Assembly: GCA_001724025.1 (NCBI GenBank) | Contig: MEDJ01000020.1 | Coordinates: 62,001 to 126,000, forward strand | Length of the DNA stretch: 64,000 nt | DNA from: Acidobacteria bacterium SCN 69-37 | GTDB lineage: Bacteria; Acidobacteriota; Vicinamibacteria; Vicinamibacterales; SCN-69-37 | Direction: 5' to 3' | In this document: positions 24,115 to 32,405 of the stretch, piece after piece | How the letters are laid out: every line of letters begins with the position of its first letter | Numbering within the stretch: the first letter of the stretch is position 1 | The notes under the pieces: generated by a model | The model's database searches: none | The model's input: the letters and a program-made list of their open reading frames with translations, nothing else | What the model was told of the DNA's origin: nothing | Program-made: the position numbers and the translations under genes

Positions 24115-25809
24115 TCATCGTCCCAACATCGACGTACCGTTGTAAAAGATGCCGGCGACCGACGCGAGCGCGTAGCTGGCGAGCGCGCCGCCGATCATCG
24201 CCTTCAGGCCGAGGCTCGCGATGTCGCGCCGGCGGCTTGGCGCCATGGGTGATATGCCCCCGATCTGAATCGCGATCGAGGCGAAGTTCGAGAAGCCGCT
24301 GAGCGCGTAGGACACGAGGAAGACCGATCGGGGATCGAGGGCCGGCACGTCACCGCGCGTCGCGGCCGTGAGATACGACGCGAGATCGGCGTAGGCGACG
24401 AACTCGGTCAGCACGAGTTTCTCGCCGAGCAGCCGACCCACCTCGTAGCAGTCCTTGAACGGCGTGCCCATGGCGAATGCGACAGGCCAGTGCAGCCAGC
24501 CGAGAATCATCTGCAGCGACAGCGGCTCGCCCGCAGGCAGCGGGCCGAACGCGAGGAACAGGGCGTCGGCGGCCACCACCGCCCCGGCAAGGATCGGGAG
24601 CAGCCGGCGCGGCAGCGGCGTCGTGCGGCCCATGAGCATGAACGCCGTGATCCACGCCGCAATGGCCATGCCGATGACGAGCGCCGATGCCGCGGGGACG
24701 AGCAGCGTCCCGGCCGCGGCCGCGATCGCCAGGACGCCGAGCAGCAGCCACCACACGAGCGTGTCGCGCGGCGGACCGAAGCGCTGCACACCGGCGACCA
24801 CCAGGAGGACGGCGAGGCCGAGCAGGTTGAAACGCAGCAGACCCGATCCGTCGTGGAACAGACCGCCCGCCCAGCCGATGCCCATGTTCACCATCGCCAG
24901 CAGCGCGATGAACGCCATCAGCATGGCCGTGACGTTGATCGTCAACTGCCAGCCGACGGTCGATCCGTTGGCCGCCGCGTCGAGGACGTTCGCGTCCTCG
25001 ATCGGCACGTCCATCTTGACGCTGCCCATCGTCGAGGGCTGCTCGCGCTCGGGCACCATCACCTTGGCCATGATGAACGCGGCCGGGGCCGAGAGGACCG
25101 AGGCCGAGATGAGGTGTGCGGCGATGTTCGGGAAGTAGCCGGACAGCATCAGCACGTAGGCGCCGAGCACGCCGCCGGCCGTGTTCGCGAACCCGCCGAC
25201 CATGATGGCCATCAGCTCGGATCGCGTCATCGACTGGATGAACGGCCGGACGACGAGCGGCGCCTCGGTCTGGCCCACGAAGATGTTGGCGGAGTTCGAC
25301 AGCGCCTCCGCGCCCGACACCCGCATCGTCTTCGCCATGATGCGGGCGAAGAGATCGACGATCTTCTGCATCACGCCGAAGTAGTAGAGGACCGAGAGGA
25401 GGGCGCTGAAGAAGATGATCGTGGTCAGCACCTGGAGCGCCAGGATCATGCCCGGCACGGTGCCGTTGGCCACCGCGGCTTGCAGGACCGGGTCCGACGA
25501 GTCGGCAGCCAGGCGCGTCAGGAACTCCTTGAGCGACATCGGCGTCAGGCCGACGGCATCGCTGCCGAGGGCGCCGAACACGAAGATAGTCCCTTCGCGG
25601 CTGAACGCGAGCAGCGCGTTGAAGACGTCGTTCAGCTTGAGAAAGAGCCGGGAGCCGGGCTCCCACCAGAGCACCAGGCCGGCAAAGACGAACTGCAGCG
25701 CCAGCCCCCAGACGACGACGCGCCAGGGGAACGCCCGCCGGTTCTCCGACAACAACCAGGCACAGCCGATGAAGACGAAGATGCCGACGAACGAGATGAG
25801 GTTCTGCAT
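24115..25809 (-). CDS. CNT-family nucleoside transporter (NupC-like)
   Basis: Inner-membrane concentrative nucleoside importer, 564 residues. The conserved CNT core is clear: an N-terminal helix set, the gate/nucleoside-recognition segment (ALSNSANIFVGQTEAPLVVRPF, with the GQTE signature) and C-terminal motifs (LTEFVAYADL, YALSGFSNFASIAIQIGGI). NupC has about 400 residues. The extra roughly 150 residues are an inserted block of hydrophobic helices at about 325-440, between the halves of the conserved core. There is no ribosome site; TATGAT lies 11 nt before the ATG. Nucleosides are the family substrate; the exact specificity is unknown. Confidence 0.9.
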   Translation of the reverse strand: MQNLISFVGIFVFIGCAWLLSENRRAFPWRVVVWGLALQFVFAGLVLWWEPGSRLFLKLNDVFNALLAFSREGTIFVFGALGSDAVGLTPMSLKEFLTRLAADSSDPVLQAAVANGTVPGMILALQVLTTIIFFSALLSVLYYFGVMQKIVDLFARIMAKTMRVSGAEALSNSANIFVGQTEAPLVVRPFIQSMTRSELMAIMVGGFANTAGGVLGAYVLMLSGYFPNIAAHLISASVLSAPAAFIMAKVMVPEREQPSTMGSVKMDVPIEDANVLDAAANGSTVGWQLTINVTAMLMAFIALLAMVNMGIGWAGGLFHDGSGLLRFNLLGLAVLLVVAGVQRFGPPRDTLVWWLLLGVLAIAAAAGTLLVPAASALVIGMAIAAWITAFMLMGRTTPLPRRLLPILAGAVVAADALFLAFGPLPAGEPLSLQMILGWLHWPVAFAMGTPFKDCYEVGRLLGEKLVLTEFVAYADLASYLTAATRGDVPALDPRSVFLVSYALSGFSNFASIAIQIGGISPMAPSRRRDIASLGLKAMIGGALASYALASVAGIFYNGTSMLGR

Positions 25810-25820
25810 CGCCGGCCGCT

Positions 25821-25826
25821 ATCATA
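25821..25826 (-). promoter_or_regulatory. TAnnnT hexamer (TATGAT) before the CNT transporter
   Basis: Gap of 11 nt to the ATG, no Shine-Dalgarno. Candidate -10 box of a leaderless or very short-leader mRNA. Confidence 0.45.
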
Positions 25827-25868
25827 GCGGAGAGCGCGTCCGATCCGCCGTCCGTCGGACTGCCGTCC

Positions 25869-27083
25869 TCACTCGTCGCGCAGGGCGTCGATCGGGGTCC
25901 GCGCGGCCGCACGGCTGGCCGGAAAGTAGCCGAAAATCAGGCCCGCCGACACGGCAAAGGCCACGGCCGTCGCCATGGCGTTGACGGAGACGATGGTCTG
26001 CCACCCGAACATGGATGTCATCAGCGACGAGGCGACCAGGCCGATGGCGATGCCGATCAGGGCGCCGAACAGGCCGAGCACCACGGCTTCGATCAGGAAC
26101 TGGATGCGGATGTCACGCGCCCGCGCGCCAATCGCCAGGCGCAGGCCGATCTCGCGCGTCCGTTCGGTGACCGACACCAGCATGATGTTCATGATGCCGA
26201 TGCCGCCGACGACGAGAGAGACGGCGGCCACCGAGGCGAGCATCAGTCCCATCGTGGCCATGGACGACAACCGGAGGTTGAGCGATTCCTGCGGCCGGCG
26301 GATGTAGAAGTCATCGTCGCCGCCCACGGGAATGCCGTGCCGCAGGCGCAGGACCTCGGACGCGCCGTGCTCCGCGAGCAGCGTATCGGCCGCCGAACGG
26401 GTCGAACAGATGATCTCGCTGACGTAGGTCCGTCCCTCGATGCTGCGTTGCGCGGTCGTGTAGGGCATGACGACCACGTCATCCTGGTTGACGCCGGACC
26501 GATCCGACCCGCGGCGCGCCAGGACGCCGATGATCGTGAACGGGAAGAGCCCGATCCGGACCGTCGCGCCGATGGGATCCGTCGATCCGAACAGTTCGTC
26601 GGCCACGTTCGCGCCGAGCAGCGCCACCTTGGCCCGCTGCGCTACCTGATAGTCTGAAAAGATGGTGCCGGTGGCGACAGTCCACTTCCGGATGTCGAAG
26701 TACGACGGCGCGATGCCGACCAAGCGCGTTCTCCAGTTGCGATTGCCGATGATGACCTGTTCGCGTCCGTTGACCACCGACGAGCAGGCCCCGATCGCCG
26801 GCACGGCCGCTTCGACGGCGTACGCATCGTCGGCGGTCAGCGTCCGGCGACTGTTCGAGCCGCCACGGACGCCGGCGGTGTTGGCGCTGCCGGGCATGAT
26901 CCAGACGAAGTCCTCGCCGAGGGCGTCGAGCTGCGCTTCGATCGCCGCGGTTCCACCGGCACCGAGCGCCACGGTGGACATCACCGCTGCAATGCCGACG
27001 CTGATGCCGAGGGCCGTGAGCGTGCTGCGCAGCCGGTTGCGCAGCAACGCGCGAAGGGCCATCCGGACAGCGTTCCCTATCAT
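25869..27083 (-). CDS. MacB-type ABC transporter permease
   Basis: 404 residues with the MacB/FtsX layout: first membrane helix near residues 20-40 (LTALGISVGIAAVMSTV), a periplasmic MacB_PCD domain (about 45-260), then three helices at about 285-395 with SLVVGGIGIMNIMLVSVTERTREIGLRLAIGA, the family signature. A perfect AGGAGGTGA precedes the ATG. The usual ATP-binding subunit (MacA/MacB ATPase) is not next to it, so it must pair with an ATPase encoded elsewhere. The role is probably export or lipoprotein/peptide extrusion; substrate unknown. Confidence 0.9.
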   Translation of the reverse strand: MIGNAVRMALRALLRNRLRSTLTALGISVGIAAVMSTVALGAGGTAAIEAQLDALGEDFVWIMPGSANTAGVRGGSNSRRTLTADDAYAVEAAVPAIGACSSVVNGREQVIIGNRNWRTRLVGIAPSYFDIRKWTVATGTIFSDYQVAQRAKVALLGANVADELFGSTDPIGATVRIGLFPFTIIGVLARRGSDRSGVNQDDVVVMPYTTAQRSIEGRTYVSEIICSTRSAADTLLAEHGASEVLRLRHGIPVGGDDDFYIRRPQESLNLRLSSMATMGLMLASVAAVSLVVGGIGIMNIMLVSVTERTREIGLRLAIGARARDIRIQFLIEAVVLGLFGALIGIAIGLVASSLMTSMFGWQTIVSVNAMATAVAFAVSAGLIFGYFPASRAAARTPIDALRDE

Positions 27084-27238
27084 CGCGATTCACCTCCTGT
27101 GTTCGACCGTAACACGCACGAACGCACGCGCGGACAGTGCGACGCGCCTTGCACGGAAATTGGTGCGCGTCCGGTCGACTTCTGGTGTGTTTCGGGGATG
27201 TTCGTGAAGAGACGCTCATCGTGGCTGGAGTCCTGGAC

Positions 27239-27958
27239 GTGAGCACCGAGCCGCTGTTCGCTGTGGTGTACGAAGACGACGATCTGCTGGTGGTCGACAA
27301 GCCGGCCGGCCTCGTGGTGCACCCGAGCAAGGACGGCGAGCGGTCGAGCCTCATCGGTCGTGTGCGTCTGTATCTCGGGCACGGCGAGGGGCGACTGGTC
27401 AATCGGCTCGATCGGGAAACGAGCGGGCTCGTCGTGATTGCGAAATCCGCGGTCGTTGCCGGTGCGCTGGGTCGGCTGTTCGCGACGCGCGGCGTCGAAA
27501 AGACCTACCTGGCGATCGTCCACGGGGCGATGGGCGAGGGCACGCAGGTGATTGCCGCCCCGCTCGGCCGCGACGAGGCGAGCGCGGTGGCCATCAAGGA
27601 CGCGGTGCGCCCGGACGGGGCGCCTGCCGAGACGGTCGTGACGATGGCGCGGACGTTCACGCGCGACGGCCGGACGTTCTCGCTCGTCCGCGTGCAGCCG
27701 CGGACCGGACGCAAGCACCAGATCCGCATTCACCTCGCGCACATCGGCCACCCGATCGTCGGCGACAAGATCTATGGCGATGACGAGAGGCGGTATCTGC
27801 GGCTGGTGACCGGCGCGTTGACGGATGCGGACCGGGCGGCGCTTCTGCTCGACCACCACGCGCTGCACGCAGCCACGCTGCGGTTCCGCTGGCGTGACAG
27901 GGACCGGGACATCCACGTCGATCCGGACGATCGATTCCGCGGCTTCCTGCCCGACTGA
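27239..27958 (+). CDS. RluA-family RNA pseudouridine synthase
   Basis: Isomerises specific uridines in rRNA or tRNA. About 239 residues. The catalytic Asp sits in NRLDRETSGLVV near residue 58; other family motifs are VYEDDDLLVVDKPAGLVVHP and GRKHQIRIHLAHIGHPIVGD. There is no S4 domain. The open frame reaches to 27137; GTG 27239 gives the standard N-terminus and has GGAG 8 nt upstream, with GTG 27221 as an alternative. Which RluA/RluC/RluD target it modifies cannot be decided from the sequence alone. Confidence 0.9.
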   Translation: MSTEPLFAVVYEDDDLLVVDKPAGLVVHPSKDGERSSLIGRVRLYLGHGEGRLVNRLDRETSGLVVIAKSAVVAGALGRLFATRGVEKTYLAIVHGAMGEGTQVIAAPLGRDEASAVAIKDAVRPDGAPAETVVTMARTFTRDGRTFSLVRVQPRTGRKHQIRIHLAHIGHPIVGDKIYGDDERRYLRLVTGALTDADRAALLLDHHALHAATLRFRWRDRDRDIHVDPDDRFRGFLPD

Positions 27959-27980
27959 CGGGGCTGGCGCGCGGGCACGC

Positions 27981-27986
27981 TACAAT
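27981..27986 (+). promoter_or_regulatory. TAnnnT hexamer (TACAAT) before the nuclease-helicase gene
   Basis: Gap of 11 nt to ATG 27998 and no ribosome site. Confidence 0.4.
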
Positions 27987-27997
27987 CGGCGCATCCC

Positions 27998-30900
27998 ATG
28001 CGCGTGCGCGCCGGCCGTCTCACGTCATCGCCAACGGATCTGGCGAACTTCCTGGCCTGTCGCCACAAGACGGAGCGCGATCTGCTGATGGCGCGCGGCC
28101 GATTGCCGCGTCCCGAGTGGAGTGACCCGCTCGTCGACGTCCTGCGGGCGCGCGGGCTCGACCACGAACGCGCCTACGTGGACGCCCTGAGGGCCCAGGG
28201 ACTGCACGTCGTGGATCTCACCACGGGCCCGGACGACATCCGCCCTGACGATGATGAGGCCGTGGCTGCGACGATGGCGGCCATGCGAACAGGCGCGGAC
28301 GTCATCGTCCAGGCGCCGCTCGCGCACGAGGGATGGTTCGGCTACGCGGACGTGCTGCGACGCGTGGAGGGCGCCAGTGCGCTCGGCGCGTGGCACTACG
28401 AAGCGCAGGACACGAAGCTCGCGCGCGAGACGCGCGGCGGCACCATCCTGCAGTTGTGCGTGTACGCGCACATTCTCGGCACGCTGCAGGGGCGTGTGCC
28501 CGACAACCTGCGCGTGGTGACGCCCGCCGGCGTGGAGACGTATCGCGTCGACAGCTTCGCGGCGTTCTATCGTCGGCTGCTCGACGACTACGGGCGGTTC
28601 GTGTCCGCGCGGCAGACGGTCGACGAGACGGACGTCTATCCCGATCCGACCGATCACTGCGACGTCTGTCGATGGCAGGTCGCGTGCGCGCGCCGGCGAC
28701 GCCAGGACGATCACCTGTCGTTCGTCGCGGGATTGGGACGCAGTCAGCAGGACGAGCTCGTGTCGCACGACGTCGAGACGCTGGAGCGTCTGGCGACCGA
28801 ATCGGCCGTCGCGTTCACGCCGCATCGCGGGTCGCGCGAGACCTACGAGAAGCTGCATCACCAGGCGAGGGTCCAGAAGGCACAGCGTGACAGGCAACGG
28901 CCCGTCCACGAACTGCTCGACTCCGCTGACGCGGGCTTCGGCCTGCGACAGTTGCCGCTGCCCTCGGCCGGGGATCTGTTCCTGGACTTCGAGGGCGATC
29001 CTTTCGCCCGTGAAGGCGGTCGTGAATATCTGGTGGGACTCGGCCGGGTCACTGCCGATGGCACCTTCGCGTACGACTGCCGCTGGGCGTTCACCGACGC
29101 CGACGAGCGGACGCTTTTCGAGTGGCTCATCGACACGCTCACGGGGGCGATTGCCGACACCCCGGACGCGCACGTCTATCATTTCGCGCCGTACGAGCCG
29201 GCGGCCATCAAGCGGTTGATGACCCGTCACGCGACTCGCGAAGTGGAGGTCGACGACCTGTTGCGCGCCGAACGGTTCGTCGATCTGCTGGCGGTCGTAC
29301 GGCGATCGCTGCGCGCGGGCGTCGAGAGCTATTCGATCAAGAAGCTGGAACCGTTCTACGCGTTCACGCGTGACCTCGCGCTGGACGAGGCCGGCGATCA
29401 GCGGCGTGTCGTGGAACTGGCGCTCGAGACGGGCGATCCCGAGACGATTTCCGAGGCGTCCCGCCGAGCCGTCGAGGCGTACAACTGCGACGACTGCCGA
29501 TCGACGGCGTGGCTGCGCACGTGGCTCGAGCGCCTGCGGGCGGAACTGATCGACACGGGCGTCGACCTCCCGCGGCCGGCCGGGCCCGAGGTGGTCGAGC
29601 CGGAAATCAAGGACCGCGATCGGGGCGTCCTCGACCTGCGGACGCGGCTGCTGGCGCGGATCGACGAGACTGGGATCGCCATGCAGGCAGCCGAGCGCGA
29701 CGCCACGCGCTGCCTGGCCTATCTGCTCGACTGGCATCGTCGCGAAGACAAGGTCGGCTGGTGGGAGTATTTCCGCCTGCGTGGCCTGGCGCCTGACGAA
29801 CTGCTGGACGAGCCGGCGGCCGTCGTCGGGCTCGTGTGCATCGAGCACGTGGACACGAAGGTGAACAAGCGGACGGGGCGGCCCACGGGCACGGTGACGG
29901 ACCGCTATCGGTACCCGCTCCAGGAGTTCGAGATTCGCCGGAAGATGAAGCTCGAGACGCAGGACGGCGTCGCGTTCGGCACCGTCGTGCGTGTCGACCG
30001 CGCGGCCCGGACCTTCGACGTCGAGAAGGGACCGTCAGCGGCGGAGCGACACCCGGACGCCGTCTTTGCTCACGATCAGGTGCCTGGCGGGCCGATGGCG
30101 GATGTGCTGCTGGCGCTCGGCGAGCACGTGGCGGCGCACGGGATGTCCGGGGACGGGCCGTACGTGGCGGCGCGGGCATTGCTGCAGCGCGATCCACCGC
30201 GCGTCGACGGACGGCTTCTCGGAGATCTGCGCGCGTCGGCAGACGAGAGTGCCCTGGCCGTGGACGTGGTCACGCGGCTCGATCCCGGCGTGCTGCCGCT
30301 GCAGGGCCCTCCGGGCACGGGCAAGACGTTCACCGGCGCGCGCATGATCTGCGACCTCGTGCGGCAGGGACGCAGGGTCGGCGTCACGGCCACGGGACAC
30401 AAGGTCATCCGCAACCTGCTCGATGCCGTGGCGCGCGAGGCCGCGAGGCAAGATCTGCCCGTACGCCTCGGTCAGAAGCCGCGCGACGATGAGGAGGACG
30501 CCGGGACGGGGATCGCGCTCTATCGCGACAACAAGGCGCCGCTTGCGGCGCTGGTCTCGGGACAAGTCGACGTCGTCGGCGGCACGTCGTGGCTCTGGGC
30601 GCGTCCCGAATTTGCGTCGTCGGTCGACGTGCTATTCGTCGACGAGGCGGGCCAGATGTCGCTGGCCAACGCGGTGGCCGTGTCGCAGGCGGCCGATCGT
30701 CTGGTGCTGCTCGGCGATCCGCAGCAACTCGAGCAGCCGCAGCAGGGCAGTCATCCGGATGGCGTCGGTGTGTCGGCGCTCGAGCATCTGATTGGAGCAG
30801 ACGCCACGATCACCGGCGATCGCGGCCTGTTCCTGCCGGTCACGTGGCGACTGGCGCCGGCGATCTGCGCGTTCACGTCCGAGGTGTTCTACGAGCGGCG

Positions 30901-31462
30901 TCTGCACGCCCGTCCGCACGCGGCTGCCAGGCGCCTCACGGGCAGCCGCCGGTTCGACGGCGCGGGTCTGCGCGTGGTGGCGGCCTCGCACGACCACTGT
31001 CGCAACGCGTCGGATGAAGAAGTGGCGGTCGTGCGGACGATTGTCGACGAATTACTGGCGCCCGGTGTGCAGTGGGTCGATGCCGACGCGCACGGGCACG
31101 AGGTGGTGCGGCCCATGACGGCAGACGACATCCTGGTCGTGGCGCCTTACAACGCGCACGTGGCGCGGCTGGCCGACGCCCTCGGCCCTGTTGGTGTCGC
31201 GGCAGGGACCGTCGATCGGTTCCAGGGCCAGGAGGCACCTGTCGTGATCTACTCGATGGCCACGTCGCGGCCGGAAGACGCGCCGCGCGGCCTCGACTTC
31301 CTCTACGACCCGCACCGGCTGAACGTGGCGACATCGCGTGCGAAGGGGCTGTGCATCCTGGTCGCCAGCCCGCGACTCTTCGCGCCGGAGTGCCGAACGC
31401 CGCGGCAGATGCGCCTGGCCAACGCGCTGTGTCGGTATCGCGAAATGGCGGAGTCGTCGTGA
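27998..31462 (+). CDS. Fe-S RecB-like nuclease / DEDD exonuclease / SF1 helicase fusion (TM0106-type)
   Basis: Single polypeptide of 1154 residues with three DNA-processing parts. Residues 1-240: Cas4/RecB-like PD-(D/E)XK nuclease with GYADVL and QDTK motifs and a likely 4Fe-4S site, made of Cys21 plus C-x2-C-x5-C near 221-230. Residues about 325-520: RNase-H-like exonuclease domain starting DLFLDFEGDP (DxE). Residues about 740-1150: superfamily 1B helicase resembling Dna2/IGHMBP2, with Walker A GPPGTGKT near 768, Walker B VDEAGQM near 880, GDPQQLEQP, TVDRFQGQE and VATSRAK. It probably unwinds and degrades DNA ends in repair or defence. It overlaps the next gene by GTGA. Confidence 0.9.
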   Translation: MRVRAGRLTSSPTDLANFLACRHKTERDLLMARGRLPRPEWSDPLVDVLRARGLDHERAYVDALRAQGLHVVDLTTGPDDIRPDDDEAVAATMAAMRTGADVIVQAPLAHEGWFGYADVLRRVEGASALGAWHYEAQDTKLARETRGGTILQLCVYAHILGTLQGRVPDNLRVVTPAGVETYRVDSFAAFYRRLLDDYGRFVSARQTVDETDVYPDPTDHCDVCRWQVACARRRRQDDHLSFVAGLGRSQQDELVSHDVETLERLATESAVAFTPHRGSRETYEKLHHQARVQKAQRDRQRPVHELLDSADAGFGLRQLPLPSAGDLFLDFEGDPFAREGGREYLVGLGRVTADGTFAYDCRWAFTDADERTLFEWLIDTLTGAIADTPDAHVYHFAPYEPAAIKRLMTRHATREVEVDDLLRAERFVDLLAVVRRSLRAGVESYSIKKLEPFYAFTRDLALDEAGDQRRVVELALETGDPETISEASRRAVEAYNCDDCRSTAWLRTWLERLRAELIDTGVDLPRPAGPEVVEPEIKDRDRGVLDLRTRLLARIDETGIAMQAAERDATRCLAYLLDWHRREDKVGWWEYFRLRGLAPDELLDEPAAVVGLVCIEHVDTKVNKRTGRPTGTVTDRYRYPLQEFEIRRKMKLETQDGVAFGTVVRVDRAARTFDVEKGPSAAERHPDAVFAHDQVPGGPMADVLLALGEHVAAHGMSGDGPYVAARALLQRDPPRVDGRLLGDLRASADESALAVDVVTRLDPGVLPLQGPPGTGKTFTGARMICDLVRQGRRVGVTATGHKVIRNLLDAVAREAARQDLPVRLGQKPRDDEEDAGTGIALYRDNKAPLAALVSGQVDVVGGTSWLWARPEFASSVDVLFVDEAGQMSLANAVAVSQAADRLVLLGDPQQLEQPQQGSHPDGVGVSALEHLIGADATITGDRGLFLPVTWRLAPAICAFTSEVFYERRLHARPHAAARRLTGSRRFDGAGLRVVAASHDHCRNASDEEVAVVRTIVDELLAPGVQWVDADAHGHEVVRPMTADDILVVAPYNAHVARLADALGPVGVAAGTVDRFQGQEAPVVIYSMATSRPEDAPRGLDFLYDPHRLNVATSRAKGLCILVASPRLFAPECRTPRQMRLANALCRYREMAESS

Positions 31463-32055
31463 GGAACTGGAGCCTTGTGCGGAGCCACCGGGGGGTGGCG
31501 ATGGCGATCGTCTGTGGGCTGGTGGTCGCCGGAGCGCCACGGCACCGCATCGCCGCCGCGTCGCCGGCGGTGACCGTGCACCTCGAATTGATCGAACAGC
31601 CCGCCTGCCTCGCCGAGCCCGATGGCTACCGCCTTGGCTTCGACGTCCGCGCCATCTACGTCAACGAGGGCTCGACGCCGGTGGCGATTGCCGCGGAGGC
31701 CGGCCGGATCGTGGCGGTCACGTTCGACATCGAAGGCGAGGCCGAGACCGTGGCGTTCGCCGTGCCGCCGGGGCTGCTGGTGTCGACGCCGCCTGCGGGC
31801 GCGCACCAGGTGCGGATGGCGCCGGGATGGGCGGTCAGCGAACGCACGGCTGTGTGGGTGCCGCTCTCCGACGGCAGTGGTCTCGAGCCGGGGACGCATC
31901 GCGTGCGCGTCGACGTGCGCGTGCCGCTCGACGGCGCGATGACGACGCTCTCGACGCCGCCGATGGCCGTGCAGATCGACGAGCCCGGTCCGGTCCAGGA
32001 GTGCGGCTCGTTCACGCTGCCGCTGCCGCCCGCAACGCCCGTCCCCCGAGGCTGA
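31459..32055 (+). CDS. Secreted hypothetical protein whose stop codon lies in a palindromic repeat
   Basis: 198 residues from GTG 31459, which overlaps the helicase stop (GTGA); ATG 31501 is an alternative start. An N-terminal hydrophobic segment (MAIVCGLVVAG) predicts export. The remainder is beta-rich, Ig-like in feel, with Val-rich strands (GYRLGFDVRAIYVNEGS and TLSTPPMAVQIDEPG). The protein ends PVPRG because the reading frame runs into palindromic repeat P1 copy 7, where the TGA in the arm/loop terminates it. The family is not recognised. Confidence 0.65.
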   Translation: MRNWSLVRSHRGVAMAIVCGLVVAGAPRHRIAAASPAVTVHLELIEQPACLAEPDGYRLGFDVRAIYVNEGSTPVAIAAEAGRIVAVTFDIEGEAETVAFAVPPGLLVSTPPAGAHQVRMAPGWAVSERTAVWVPLSDGSGLEPGTHRVRVDVRVPLDGAMTTLSTPPMAVQIDEPGPVQECGSFTLPLPPATPVPRG

Positions 32056-32071
32056 AGCCTCGGGGCTCCGA
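32044..32071 (+). repeat. Palindromic repeat P1, GAGG type, copy 7
   Basis: CCCCGAGGCT-GA-AGCCTCGGGG then CTCCGA. The TGA at 32053-32055 is used as the stop codon of the preceding gene. A half copy follows at 32080-32095. Confidence 0.85.
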
Positions 32072-32192
32072 AAAAACGAAGCCTCGAGGCTCCGAAAGAC
32101 CGATGGCCGGGCTGCCGTGCAACCGCGCGGATCGCTCGGGTCTGCGCGCGGCCGTCGGAGAAGGCGCGCGGCGGTCGGAGGTGCGTGGCCGG

Positions 32193-32220
32193 TCGGAGCC
32201 CTGGGGCTTCAGCCCCAGGG
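32193..32220 (-). repeat. Palindromic repeat P1, TGGGG type, copy 8
   Basis: TCGGAG then CCCTGGGGCT-TC-AGCCCCAGGG, opposite in orientation to copies 7 and 9 on either side. Confidence 0.85.
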
Positions 32221-32249
32221 GACAAGCCGATCCTTCAACGCCTGTTGTC

Positions 32250-32277
32250 CCCCGAGGCTGAAGCCTCGGGGCTCCGA
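32250..32277 (+). repeat. Palindromic repeat P1, GAGG type, copy 9
   Basis: CCCCGAGGCT-GA-AGCCTCGGGG then CTCCGA; the two following half copies repeat its right arm and flank. Confidence 0.85.
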
Positions 32278-32393
32278 AAAAACGAAGCCTCGGGGCTCCC
32301 AAAGACCGAAGCCTCGGGGCTCCGAAAGGCCGGACCGCCCGGCTCCGAGACACTGATGGCCGCGGAGCTGAAAAGGCGCGTGGGCGTCCGACG

Positions 32394-32399
32394 TAAAAT
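32394..32399 (+). promoter_or_regulatory. TAnnnT hexamer (TAAAAT) before htpG
   Basis: Only 6 nt separate it from the htpG ATG, with no Shine-Dalgarno; strong candidate for leaderless transcription. Confidence 0.5.
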
Positions 32400-32405
32400 G
32401 TCCGG

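Larger units (their letters stand above)
32056..32393. repeat. Cluster of full and half P1 repeats, no gene
   Basis: This 340-nt gap between the secreted protein and htpG holds full copies at 32193-32220 and 32250-32277 and right-half copies at 32080-32095, 32286-32299 and 32310-32325. It is the densest site in the window. The half copies share the arm AGCCTCGGGG plus CTCCGA and are spaced about 24-26 nt apart. No gene or clear promoter is seen apart from the hexamer just before htpG. Confidence 0.8.
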
